Part shown: piece after piece, positions 48,593-60,065 of the stretch
Numbering within the stretch: the first letter of the stretch is position 1
Layout of the letters: the number at the start of each line of letters is the position of its first letter
NCBI GenBank assembly: GCA_009193035.1
Contig: SWDT01000084.1
Location: 1 to 64,000 of the forward strand
From: Halicephalobus mephisto
Taxonomy: Eukaryota; Nematoda; Chromadorea; Rhabditida; Panagrolaimidae
Reading direction: 5' to 3'
Length of the DNA: 64,000 nt
Made by a program: the position numbers and the translations under genes
The notes under the pieces: generated by a model
Databases searched by the model: none
Told to the model about the DNA's origin: nothing
Seen by the model: the letters and a program-made list of their open reading frames with translations, nothing else

Positions 48593-49830
48593 TTAAAAGT
48601 TAAAAATTTGTGGAATTTTAATTTTTAGAGATTTCTGGAGGTATTAAATGATTTTTGTAGGAATTTTTGACAACTTCTACAATCTTGTGGAAAATTTTCA
48701 AGTTTTTTAAAAATTTTTTGAATCGTCTTTTAGAGTCTTCTGGAGCTTTATAGAATGGTTTGGAATCTTTTGAAACTTTCTAGAAGATTTATGAATCATC
48801 TTTTAGAGACTTCTGGAGTTTTCTAGAATCATTTAGAATATTTTAGAGATTTCTGGAGCTCCCTAGAAGATTTTAGAATCATTTTATAGAAGTTTCTAGA
48901 ATCTTTTAGACTTCTGGAATCCTCTAGAAAATTTTAGAATCACATTATAGAAGTTTCTAGAATCTTCTGAAGCCTTCTAGAATATTTTAGATTTCTGGAA
49001 TCCTCTAGAAAATTTTAGAATCACCTTATAAAATCTTCTATAACCTTCCAAAATCTTCTGAAATTCTCTAAAATCCTTCAAAATCATCTCATAGAATCTT
49101 CCAGAATCTCTTAGAAATTTCCTAAATCTCCCTAAAAATTTCCAAACTTAAAATCTGAACTTTCGGATTTTAGAAAATTTATTTAAAAATAATTTTGTAA
49201 AAATTTTTATTTTTGCAATTTTTTATAAAAAATAAATGTAAACAGTTTTGTCGGAAATAACAAAATTAAAAATTTTTTTTTTTATTTTTTTTCACGGATC
49301 GCGCGTTGTTTATTGCCAGTTTTCGCCGGATGTGTTTCATTTGCGCGATCTATTGGGACGACTTTTCTGGCTGCGCATTATTGAACCATTGCGAGTAGTA
49401 ATTTCAGTGCCATGACCTATGCACGCGACAAGAATGGCACTGCTCTCTCGCTCTCGCCTGAGGACGGCTGCAGCTGGAACAACAACGACAAACCCGGTCG
49501 TCGAATCTCAGTTGCAAAGGATATTTTGACCGAGGACACATTTGTCTTTTTAAAATATTTCTTTCTTTTATCTAATAAGAAAATTTTTGTTTATCGGTTA
49601 AATTCTAAGACAAATTTGTCAATTTGATTATGGTTATTTTTCCATGTCAACGTGTAAAACAAGTATTCCGTCGTTTTTGGTGGAAAGACTGTTGCGCGTT
49701 CGTCCTTGTAAACAGATTTATCTGGCCGATACATCCGTCGTGTTTCTATTCGTACAAATTTTGTTTATTTTTAATTTTTTTTAATTTAATTTTTAAATTT
49801 TAATTTTTTTTAAATTTTTTAATTTACAGA
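48593..49830. repeat. intergenic region with GAA/TTC-rich degenerate array
   Basis: 48640-49140 is a degenerate array of TTCTAGAATCTTTTAGA-like units in which GAA and TTC alternate at 5 bp spacing. A less AT-rich stretch at 49290-49520 follows and contains a doubtful small reading frame listed separately. Confidence 0.8.
49412..49627 (+). CDS. doubtful 71-residue reading frame
   Basis: An ATG four nt after a TAATTTCAG acceptor-like site opens a frame (MTYARDKNGTALSLSPEDG...) whose first 40 codons lie in unusually GC-balanced DNA. The second half is ordinary AT-rich sequence, and no family is recognised. It may equally be promoter or 5' untranslated DNA of the DDAH gene. Confidence 0.2.
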   Translation: MTYARDKNGTALSLSPEDGCSWNNNDKPGRRISVAKDILTEDTFVFLKYFFLLSNKKIFVYRLNSKTNLSI

Positions 49831-50780
49831 ATGCGGTATACTCACGCGATCGTTGTTCGGATTCCCGAAAAGGTCAAATTTGAAGACAAAAAACTTGGGA
49901 AATCTGTGAACCTAATCGCTGCTAAAAAAGAACAAGAAGATCTCAATGAAACTCTCAGAGAAGTAAGTTTTATATATAAAAATGCATTTATTCATGTATA
50001 TCCGTCCTTAAGGAAGGATTTTGATATATGGAATTTCAGGCGGGAGTTGAGATAATCGAACTTGCCCCGGACGAAAACACTCCAGAAGTTTTTTCACTTT
50101 TTCCTGACGATGCTGCCATTACTGTAAACGGAACAGCCTTGATAACCAGGCCGAAAAAAGGAAATCCAACAAGAAGTCCAGAAATTAAGTTGATTCTTAA
50201 GGATTTGGCTTGGCAAATTGTCGAAACACCAGAAACAGAACACGGAAAAACCGTCATTTTAGAAGGCAGTGATGTGCTTTTTACTGGCAAGGAAATCTTT
50301 GTTGGAATCCGAAAAAACGGAACCAACATGGAAGGTGCTTTAGTCGTTGGTAGGACTTTCCCGGATATCCCCGTCGTTCCCATCCAGATCAATGGCAAAC
50401 TTCCCTTGAAGTACTACGTATCCGTCGCTACTGACGGAGTTCTGACAACCAGCAATAACAAAGAAGCAATAAATATCCGAACAGTAAGTTTTCTTGTGCT
50501 ATTTTGTCTTCATTATTAAGTTTAGAAAATGGAAAGAGAGGCCTCTTGTCGCTACAAAGTCCTGACTCTCGAAAAGGAAGAAGCTGTCAACTGCATCTCC
50601 GTCAACGACCATTTAATCTTCAGAACCGACGTTGGAGAACTTAAATATGGACTTTTAGAACGTCCAACCGAACTATGGGGAGTCACAGCCACGGAGCTCT
50701 CCAAGTTCGGGGTTCCTCTCTCCAAATTCTGCCTTCTTGTCAAGAAAATCAGATCCGCCAAGAATATCCTGCCTTCCTAA
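49831..50780 (+). CDS. dimethylarginine dimethylaminohydrolase (DDAH) family protein, probable pseudoenzyme
   Basis: DDAH hydrolyses asymmetric dimethylarginine to citrulline. Exons 49831-49962, 50040-50483, 50526-50780; 276 aa, close to the roughly 285 aa norm. Family landmarks: YTHAIVVRIPE at the N-terminus, FPDDAAITVNGTALITRP, and EGSDVLFTGKEIFVGIRKN. The catalytic His region, HLKS in active enzymes, reads PLKYY, and the C-terminal nucleophile region LTCC reads LSKFCLL, so both catalytic residues appear replaced. The Arg expected after VGLSKR also seems absent. TTTACAG stands 1 nt before the ATG. I infer a catalytically inactive relative. The family assignment is firm; the residue matching is by eye. 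Confidence 0.85.
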
Positions 50781-51021
50781 CTATTGCCACAATTTCATGC
50801 TCTCGAATTCATGTCTATTGTTATATCAAGAAGAACCGATAGAATTGAATAATAATTAAATACAAAACTTACATATTACAGAAATGAGTATTCAAAAGTC
50901 ACAACACTTCAGATAGACTTGGGAAATGGCGAAAACCAAGCACAGAGGGTCCTGGACCCGAAGACTGACAAATAATAAATTAGTGATAATGTTAAGACTG
51001 GAAATGCCAGTGTCATTGAAG

Positions 51022-51989
51022 TTATGGCAGGTTGAAACCGGCAGGAGGAGGAGTGGGTTGGTTGACTTGCTGGCTCCATGCAGGGTCAGAAGCTCCCATC
51101 ATCGTGTTCCTGTCAGCTCTGCAATGCACGGTAAAATTAAATTAAAAACTTGCAAAACTTACTTCTTGCCAAGGGCCATGAATCCATAGACAACACCAGA
51201 AGCGAAGATCATGCCTGCTCCGAGGATAGTGTTCAATTCTGCACACAGAATAATCGGGACCAATCCCATTCCACAGTAGAGAACAGCCTTCTGCCAGTAG
51301 GCCCTGGATTCAGAGAACACGGCGATTTTCTCAATGAAGTCGACGAAAGTGCAGCAGAAAGGGGCTTCTAAAGCTATTGTCAAAAACCCAGCAGCTCTGC
51401 AAATAGGTATTTTATGCAGTGGTAAAAATAAGTATTCTATGCAAAATTGACAAAAGCAGGCAATTTATATAAAATACGGTAATGAGGATGAGTATTTTAT
51501 ATAAGGCAGTGGTGAAAACGGATAATTTGTGTAAAATACATTGACGAAAATGAGGATTATATATGAACTAGTGACGAAAATGAGCATTTTATGTAAAGTA
51601 GTAACGGAAATGAGTATTTTGTGCGAAATAGAGTGACAAAAGCGGATAAGTGATGTAGAATAATGATGGGAGTAGGTATTTCACATAAAATGTAATAATA
51701 AAAGTGAGTGATTTATGTAAAAAATGACGAAAACGGGTATTTTATATGAAATATGGTGGTAAAAGTAGGTGAGTTATATAAAGCAATATCAAAGTACTTA
51801 CAATTGAAGAAGAACGGCCAGTATACATGTTGCACTGAAACTCAGGAGACCGAGGATAGCGAAGAACATGGCGATGAAGCCTCCGATGATACCTAAACCT
51901 TTGGCCAGGAACCGGACCCACCACGGGAACGCTGCGTTGGGGTCGTGTTCCGTCTGCATCTGGGTTTGGGCAGACGCGGCGGCTCCCAT
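51022..51989 (-). CDS. CACFD1: Flower/CACFD1 four-TM vesicle protein
   Basis: Flower is a small multipass protein of synaptic and secretory vesicles proposed to act as a calcium channel in endocytosis and in cell-fitness signalling. Exons (high to low): 51989-51802, 51396-51163, 51118-51022; 172 aa, the usual size. The N-terminus leads to PWWVRFLAKGLGIIGGFIAM, a second TM (FSATCILAVLLQLAAGF), the conserved EAPFCCTFVDF motif with the proposed selectivity-filter Glu, FSESRAYWQKAVLYCG, and a last pair of TMs ending GVVYGFMALGKK. A TTCAG site stands 5 nt before the ATG. Intron 1 (406 nt) is a degenerate tandem array of about 30 bp units. Confidence 0.94.
51400..51795. repeat. ~30 bp degenerate tandem repeat in Flower intron
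   Basis: About twelve copies of a unit like TGAGTATTTTATGTAAAATA plus GTGGTAAAAG, strongly diverged from each other. Confidence 0.75.
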
Positions 51990-53509
51990 TTTGTCTGAAG
52001 TTTTAGATAATCCTAAAAATCGTCAATTTTATAAAAAAATAATTTTAAAAAAACAGATGATTCAGACCCAAAAAACAAAATTCGAACAAAATAATGCAAA
52101 ATTCGAATAAAACAGATATATATTAACCCGATATGAGGAAAGAGAACAATAGGTACTGTAGGGAAATACAAAATCAAAGTCAGATAATTTCCATGGAAAC
52201 GGAACGGGGGAACGGGGTCCATTGTCGAGTAAGCCGTTGACGGTTGCCACGCTTATTGATCCTGGCTCCCACCACGAAAATAGGCGCGAGGAAAAATGTC
52301 AGCACCGGATTTGATGACTTCTGGCTCTCTCTGGTTTGTTTTTTGTTCCGTTTTTTTGTTCATTTTTATGTAACTTTTATAATTTTTAAATTTGCTTTAA
52401 AATGTTCTCCAATATTATTACCGTTATGGTAATTCCTTCGCGATAAAACTATTGAATAATTCGGAAAATTTGATGACTTATATTTTCCGATTTGTTTTAC
52501 GTTCGTTTTCTCTGTTCTTATATCATTTTTATAATTTTTAAACTCACTTTTAAATACTGTTTATTATATTTATTATTACTTGAATTCTATCGCGGCGGAA
52601 TAGTTAGAGTTTTAAAAATTGATGACTTAATATTTTCCGATTTGTTTTACGTTCGTTTTCTCTGTTCTTATATCATTTTTATAATTTTTAAACTCACTTT
52701 TAAATACTGTTTATTATATTTATTATTACTTGAATTCTATCGCGGCGGAATAGTTAGAGTTTTAAAAATTGATGATTTTTCTACTTTGTTGCTTATTTTC
52801 TCTTTTATTCTTGCATCACTTTTATAATTTTAAAATTCATTTTCAAACACCGTTTATTATATTTATCATCACCTTAATTCTTTCGTGGCAGAATAATCGG
52901 AAAGTTTTAAAAGTTTGACGACTTATATTTTCTCGGTTTGTTTCTTATTCGTTTTTGTTTATAATATCGTATCGCTCATAGTTTTATTCTTTTTGGAATA
53001 TCCTTTATTATTACTCCTACTTAAATCCCATTGCGGTAAAGCGATCGACAAATTTGATGATTTTTCATTTTTTATAATTTTCTGAATCTATTTTAAAATG
53101 CTGTCTACTGATACTGTTGTGATGATAATTCGTTCGCGGTAAATCAATTGAATAATTTTGAAGATCCCACGCTTTTTTATTCCCTATTTTTTGTTTAATT
53201 TTATCTTTGTTATTATGCTGTTATTAACATAATCTCGGCCATTTCGAAATGCTATTGTTAGCATTGTGATAATTGCACGATAAAACAATAGGGTGGTTTT
53301 AAACATTTGATGACGTTTGTTCTTTATTCAGTTTCTTTATCGTAATTGGAATAGTCTTAATCGGTTTAAAATACTCCCTATTATTGGTATTTCCTTGATT
53401 TCGTTAAAATAACGATGGAATAAATCCAAAAATATGTTTATCTTACGTGTTTTTGCATTTGGCTTAATTGAAATGAGTTTTTATAAAATTTTACATTTTT
53501 CAGTAAACA
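51990..53509. repeat. intergenic region with ~150 bp tandem repeat
   Basis: From about 52310 to 53440 there are seven or eight copies of a roughly 150 bp unit containing GATTTGTTTTACGTTCGTTT, TTTATTATATTTATTATTAC and CTATCGCGGCGGAATAGTTA. The copies at 52472-52620 and 52621-52770 are virtually identical, the others increasingly diverged. A 111-residue open frame across the identical pair is an artefact of the repeat. A short frame at 52296 (MSAPDLMTSGSLW) followed by a donor-like GTTTGT might be a 5' exon of PSMB1 but is unsupported. Confidence 0.85.
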
Positions 53510-54636
53510 ATGTCGCTCTACGATGTTTCCGTTCATGAAGCCGGTATGACCGAAATGAAGCATTTCGACAAGGCCTTTCGTAATGCCTTCGTCAATCCTC
53601 CCTGGAAAACGTCCAAAATTATCAATCGTCAACAGTGGAATCCTTACACTATCGAAGGAGGGTAAAGTTGTCTGAAAAAACAATTGTTGTATTGATTTTT
53701 ATTTTTTTAGTTCAACTTGTGCAATTGCTGGTGAAAATTTTGCCGTTATTGCTACAGATACCCGTATGTCGCAATTTGAGATCAATGTTATGAGTCGTGA
53801 TGCGGAAAAAATCCACGTATTGTAGGTTGTTTACTGTTTGATTTTTGAATAGGGTTAGATAGCAGTCATAAGATAGTTTATTGGCTTAGCTGTCATTTTT
53901 TTTATTTTTAGGAACAAGAGCATTGTTCTTGCGAACTCTGGATTTTATGGAGATGTTTTGCAACTTAAACGTGTTCTTCAAGTGAGTTTATTTGATGTGT
54001 AAGAGAAATTTAAAAAGTGGATTTAGTCTCGTCTTCATAAATACCGATTCGATTACCGATGCGACATGACCGTCGATCTATGTGCGGAATTATTAGCACG
54101 TAATCTCTACTATCGTCGGTTTTTCCCTTATTATACTGGTGCTATTTTGGCGGGAATTGATGAAGATGGTATATTTTGTAATCTGATGAATTAATTATGT
54201 TTATTTTTACAGGAAAAGGCGCCGTTTATAGTTATGATCCTGTTGGCTGCATTGAAAGAATTGCCTACACTTGTTCTGGAGCTGGAGAACCATTGATTCA
54301 GCCCTTCCTGGACAACCAGGTTTGTAAAATTCTTTTGTTTTTAGAATAAGATGAAGAAAACTGGTTCCACGCTGGCGATTGTTGAGGCGTATTCCTCCGA
54401 AAGAATAGTTTTTTCTAAACATTGGATTTATAAGATGTTTTTAGGTCGGTCATGTCACACTGGACGAGAAAGTAGAGCGACCTAAACTGACTATTGAACG
54501 CGCCATTGCCTTAGCTAAAGATGCTTTTAAAATGACTGCTGAACGTGAAATCTCTACAGGAGATAAAATTAACGTTGTCATTTGTGAAGCAGGAAAACCG
54601 ATCCGTCAAGTCACCGTTAATCTGCGAGAAGATTGA
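53510..54636 (+). CDS. PSMB1: 20S proteasome beta-6 subunit (PSMB1)
   Basis: Non-catalytic beta ring subunit of the 20S core. Exons: 53510-53661, 53711-53821, 53912-53981, 54027-54168, 54213-54319, 54445-54636; 257 aa. Short N-terminal extension, then NPYTIEGGSTCAIAGENFAV, where catalytic subunits have Thr1; here Ser fills that place, in line with an inactive subunit. Other marks are ATDTRMSQF, LANSGFYGDVLQLKRVLQ, LLARNLYYRRFFPYYTGAIL, YSYDPVGCIERIAYTCSGAG and the C-terminal AFKMTAEREISTGDKI. A TTTTTCAG site lies 6 nt before the ATG. Confidence 0.97.
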
Positions 54637-55015
54637 TTTTTGACAGCGATTTGGGTTCACCCTTCCGGTTTTCATTGTTATTTTTTCTTCCACAATGAAA
54701 TGTGGATTATTTAATACGTGACTTTGTGGATAAATTATTTAATACAGAAGTTAAGTAATTTTAAACGGTTTTAAATCCGTTGATATTTTAATTTTTTTTG
54801 AGAAATTTTTGATTTTTTCGCGAACTTTCGCGTTTTCTCTTCCCCAATGTTTGTCACGTTTTCTCTTTTATGTCTCGATATAAGTGATTGGGAAATGGTT
54901 GGATTTTTACGGTTTTTGATATTTGTGTGATTGAAATTTTTTATTAATGAAGGTTTTTAGGGCCAATGTAAATACTTTTATCAACTAAGAACCAGATGAT
55001 AGATTTTATTTCAAA
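54637..55015. other. intergenic region, nothing recognised
   Basis: 379 bp of AT-rich DNA between PSMB1 and the SUN-domain gene, with no repeat or reading frame of note. It presumably contains the PSMB1 3' end and the next promoter. Confidence 0.5.
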
Positions 55016-58000
55016 ATGATTTTGAGGTTATTGAATAGTTTTTTTTCAATTTGGTAAGTTTTTGTTTTTTAAATTAGAATAATTTAAGTTTTTTAGTGTG
55101 TTTGCTATATGTTTTACAAGATCACATGAGAATACTTGTATAGCATATAAAACAAGGCAATTTTATGATCTTTTGCCTAATTCAATTGATATTCCTGGTT
55201 ATCGGTAGGATTTTGAAATTTTAAAAGTAATTATGTAAGGTTTTAGAAAGTATGGTCCTGAAATTTATCATAGGCATTTTTTGACATCAGGATACCCGCA
55301 AGAAGATGAAATGAATCTAACAGATCAATGTCCTTCTTTTCTTCTTGATGGAGTTGATTCTATGAAACCATCGTTATTTAAAGAGAAATCGAAGAAAAAT
55401 GAACTTGAAAATTTTAGAAATGTTTCAGAATCTAAAAATGAATCAATTGAACAACCTCCGATTGCAACTTTTGAAGAATGGACAAAACAGAAATTGGAAC
55501 AAGAAAAGAAAAGAGTTTGTTTTGATATACTGTATTTTTGTGATCTTGTGATTTTTTTATTTTCAGACTGTTAATGTTGGGAATGGAGCAGAAAACGGAG
55601 GAGACCACGCGATCCCGCAACAGCTGAATGTTGGTGATAAGAAAACTAACTCAGTTGTATTAAATGTTGATGGACAGAAAAAAGATGAGGCGCCGAGAAC
55701 TACTCAATTGGTTGATATTTTACCTATTGGAGCATCTAAAAGGAATTATGGTTCTAAAGAATGTGGAGCAAAAATTATTGCAGGAAATGATGAATCTGAA
55801 AATCGTGGAGCTATCTTGAATGATAGAGAAAAAGATGAATATATGAGAAATCCATGTGAGAAAGCAGAAGAAAAGTTTTTAATAATTGAGTTATGTGAAA
55901 CAATTCAGCCTACAGCAGTTGAATTGGCGAATTTTGAATTGTTTTCATCGTCTGTGAAGGAATTTAGAATTTTAGGATCACCGAGATATCCAACTGTTGA
56001 ATGGATTAATTTGGGAGAATTTGTGGCACAAGATACTAGAGAAGTACAAGCGTTCAATATTCCGACTCATAATACTTATACGAAATTTTTGAGATTGGAA
56101 TTGTTATCGCATTATGGAAAGGAACATTACTGTACTTTGAGTGCTTTTAGGGTTTATGGTATATCTATAAGTGATGAAATAGATCTTGTTGAAGCAGAAA
56201 GTAATCCATCGTATCATCAGATTCCGAATATTTTAAATGAAAATGAAAAAATGGAAGAAATAAGTCAAATGGAACCCGTTATTGAAAAAGAAATTTCAGA
56301 AGAAATTGTAGATGATGAAATAATTCAAAATCAGATTAATTCTCATATATCATGGAAATTTAAAGATTGTCAAAAATGTACAAAAAAGAAAAAATTAGCA
56401 ACAGAATGGTTATGTTATGTTTTTTCTCCAAGTATTTGTTCTGAATTAAGAAAAATTATACCGAAAAAAACTAGAACAGTATTTATTAGAAGTAATGGAC
56501 AAATTAAATTTTTGAAAAATATTTTGAAACCTTTACCTATGTGTCCTAAAGGTAGTGGTCCAAATGGAAATGATTACGGTCAGAATAATAAGAAAAGTGA
56601 ACAAATTAAAATTGAACAAAATTCTCAAGAAGTAATTGATTCAAAACCACAACAGAAAATTGTAAAATCTAAAGGTAATGTTTGATATTTTTGGAATATA
56701 AATAGAATTCTTAGATATTGTAATTTTTTGGATAGTTTTTTATATTTTTATATATAATCCTTAATACGTAGGAATAGATAGTTTTATGTCCTGAATGATC
56801 ATAATTAGAAGTTTCTACACTTGGATTCTACACTTGGAAGAATTGCGAAAAATTTAGAAATAATTGCGCAGAATTAAAATTGTTACGTTGATTACTGTAT
56901 TTTCTGGAAATTTGTCTTGAGAGAACTTTGTGGAAAGTTTGTTTTTTGTAATAGTGCGATTGTGAAATAATTTACATAATAATAAGATTGAATTTGTAGA
57001 TTACTGTAGGTTTTGGAAATTTCTAGAAATTTGTAAAAATGCTTATTTGTGATTTTTATAATTATGTGGTTATTAAAGAGGGAATTTCAGATCGTCCTCC
57101 ATCTATTCCATTACCTGCAGGGCCGACGAATCATAAGGAGTCTGTTTTTTTGAAATTGAACAAGAGACTAGCTGCATTGGAACTGAATATTTCTCTAAGT
57201 AGTGAGTATCTGTCGGAACTTAGTCGACGGTATGTTGCTCAAATTGAAGAAAGTAAGAAAGAACAAGAGAAGAATGTGAAATTTATGGAAGAAGCGATAT
57301 CGAAGGAAAGTTTGGCTTTGAAGAAACAATTCTTAGAGCAGTTATATGCAGTTAAGGAGGATATGAAAGAATTGGCTAAAATAGTTAAATCAATGTCTTC
57401 AGTAAGTTCAACGCTTCCAGCATGGAATGGAGCTGATAATGGAAAGAATGAGAAGGATATACATGATTTGGTTGTTAGAACGTGTTCAGCAGACAACAAA
57501 AATTGTGACAGAGAAGAATTTGATGATTTTTATTTGGATGAAAGTGATGGATTATGGACAGTGAGTTGTGTGATTTTAAGTTTTTTAATGATGATGTTTT
57601 TTAGACAAATCAATTGTTAATTATTTTGGCTGTTATGCAGTTGTCGACGATTATTGTTGTATTTGTTCTTTTGTATTTTTGGAAACGAGAAAATCCACCT
57701 AAGGAGAGGGTTGTTCTGATATCATCGGATTATGATGTAAGGGAGATGATTAAAGAAGAAATTAAAAGAGAAATTGAATCTGAAAGGAAATCAAATAGTG
57801 AAAGTGAAGAGAAACCAAAAGAATTATTAAATGTTCCGATACAAGTTTGTTCGATGGGTAATTCTCCGAAAAGAAAAAAGAAAAAAAAGAAAAATCAAGC
57901 TATAACAGTGTCGGAAAAATGGGATTCTGTATCTGTTTCATCAAATTTTTCATCTTTATCAGCGAAAATTAATGATAATGATTCAACTACGTCATTTGAA

Positions 58001-58126
58001 GCAAAAAAGAATGGATCTATTACTTCTAGGGACTCGTGTTTTGTGTCGGATGGATTAGAAGGAACGGTGTCTTCGAGTGGCACTATATCAAGGCCTGATT
58101 CTTGTGCAATAACAACTGTTATTTGA
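55016..58126 (+). CDS. SUCO: SUCO/SLP1-type SUN-domain ER membrane protein
   Basis: SUCO (SLP1, osteopotentia) is an ER protein with a SUN-like lectin fold that protects nascent membrane or secreted proteins from degradation. Exons: 55016-55053, 55097-55204, 55247-55514, 55567-56674, 57091-57560, 57605-58126; 837 aa. An N-terminal signal sequence ([16 protein letters not shown]) precedes an acidic linker. The SUN domain spans about residues 186-340: [70 protein letters not shown] strand and [10 protein letters not shown] coiled coil follows (about 520-590), then one TM ([20 protein letters not shown], about 668-690) and a charged, Ser-rich cytoplasmic tail. Order and TM position fit the SUCO branch rather than nuclear-envelope SUN proteins. 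Confidence 0.9.
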
Positions 58127-58317
58127 TGCCATTGGTTTTTTGATTCTCATGTTTTAGACGGGTTTTTGTAATCTTTCATTTCTGGTATGTTTTAACTGAT
58201 TTTACCCCAGTGACCAGACTTAGCCGCTATATTTTTTGTTAGTATTGTCGCTAGTTTTAGTTATGTTGTAACTTTGAAGATACGTGTTTTTGTCTGTTTG
58301 AAGTGGTTAAATGATTT

Positions 58318-59512
58318 TTATTCAAATGAGTTGCAGGGGATTTTGGGGGAGTTGATGGAGCCTCGGATGGAGTAGGGGGTTCCTCTGAGCCAGGTTGAAG
58401 TTAGAATACTGTGGATTGTGGCACGGTAATGGGGTTTGGGATGGAGCATGGAAGTGATTAAATCTTGAGCGGATTTTTGGATTGAAGAATTGAAAGGAAT
58501 TTTTTGGTTTTTTTGATGGATAATCATTGATTTTATATATCGATCGTTAAATGGCATTGTTCCGGTTAACATTATGAATAATATTATTTCGGCACTCCAT
58601 ATATCGATAGTGTTACTTGAATACGGTTCGGATAGGAGGATTTCGTAAGCGACGTAAGCTCTGGATCCGCAGAACGTTGTGCTGATTTCGTCATCTTTGA
58701 GTACACGAGAAAATCCGAAATCTCCTATTTTTATGTTTCGATGTTTATCTAATAGGATATTTTCACATTTGAGATCCCGATGGATGATGTTTAAAGTGTT
58801 CAAGTACTGTAAAAAAGAAAAAAGTTAAAAATTGATATATGAAAAATTTACCTTGAGACCTTCGATCAATTGTCGGAAAAAAAATTTCGCTTCAATTTCG
58901 TCGATCCGTTTTTCCTTTTTTATTAGTCGTAAAAGGTCTCCAGTTTCAGCCAATTCTTCAACAATGCAGACATAGAAGGAAGTCCGGATAACTCGGCAAA
59001 CACGGATAATGTTGGGGTGCTTGAGGCGTTCGATAATTTCCAATTCTCGAGGAAGGAATCGACGGATGTACTCGTTCTTCTGACGGAGATCAATCTGCTT
59101 CACTGCTATGGGGACCTTGAGAGTCTCATCATGGCCGATGCGGACTTTGGAGTAAGATCCGCGACCTGGAAAATCTAGAGTCAAAAAAGTAAAGAAAAAC
59201 CAAAAAAGAACGCCAAAGAATCAGAGAAAAATTAAAAGTGAAACGCGTTTGTTCAAAATTAAACAAATTAGACAAATCGTTGGAATTTCCCTTCTCACCA
59301 TCACGGAGTGTAATCCGTAAAGGTACGAATAAGTTCTAATTGGGTTTTCCCGATTAGTAATTTTTGGATAGCGTCGTGGGGGTTCTCCCTGATGCGGGTA
59401 AATTACCAATTATGTTTTTTTGTAAAGTAATTGAATGACTTTGGAGAGCTTCGCGGATTTCCAAGGAAGCAGCCGATTCAGAAGCACTGACATCATCTAC
59501 CTGCAAGTCCAT
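58318..59512 (-). CDS. TSSK-like serine/threonine kinase
   Basis: Testis-specific serine kinases act late in sperm formation. Exons (high to low): 59512-59407, 59165-58852, 58806-58318; 302 aa, nearly all kinase domain. Glycine loop IIGRGSYSKV; Lys in PIAVKQIDL; alpha-C Glu in RELEIIERLKHPNI; catalytic loop IIHRDLKCENILLD (the KCEN form is typical of TSSK); IGDFGFSR; activation segment TTFCGSRAYVAYEIL, where the usual APE is altered to AYE; then DIWSAEIILFIMLTG, with Glu where Gly is normal. The catalytic residues are intact, so it is probably active. The three stretches join with phase 1 and 0 introns. Its 3' end converges with SUCO, 191 bp away. Confidence 0.88.
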
Positions 59513-60065
59513 CAAGGACAACGTCGACGAACCCCTCACTCGAAGCCAGATCGACGAGAATAAATCTTTTTGAAATTACTTTTTAACTTTTTGTAAAATT
59601 TGAATCTCTGATTTTTCTGAAGATTACCGTTCATTTTTTATTTGTCTCGTCTGTCCAATCGGAACATAGATCTTCAAAAATGATCTTTTTTCAAAAAAAT
59701 TTTAATTTGGCCTTGACACTAAAAGTTAAAAGTTTAAGTTAAAAAAAATTCCAAAAGTTTCATTTTTTAAAATAAATTTAAAAATTTTCTTTGAAATCAA
59801 AAAATTTAAATTTAAAAAAAATCGAAAATAAAAAATTTGAATTTTTAAAGAAATTAAAAATTTAAATTTTTAAAAAATCGAAAAAAATTAAAAATTTGAA
59901 TTTAAAAAAAACAAAGTTTAAATTTTTCTGTTTTCTTGAAATTTGAATTTTAATTAGTTTGAAGGTGACCGACCGTGAACCAAGGCCACTTTATCGCATT
60001 GACAAACGAGGTCAATTTGGAAAAAATGGAAATGTGATCAGTCTGAAGAAATTTGACTGGCCGAG
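59513..60065. other. divergent intergenic region (TSSK-like / astacin)
   Basis: 553 bp separate the two start codons. 59690-59940 is AAAAATTTAAATTT-type low complexity; 59960-60060 is more balanced and may hold the astacin promoter. No reading frame looks real. Confidence 0.5.

Noticed and set aside
52492..52827. 111-codon open frame with two identical peptide halves.
   Set aside because: It translates the 150 bp tandem repeat; no homology and no start context.
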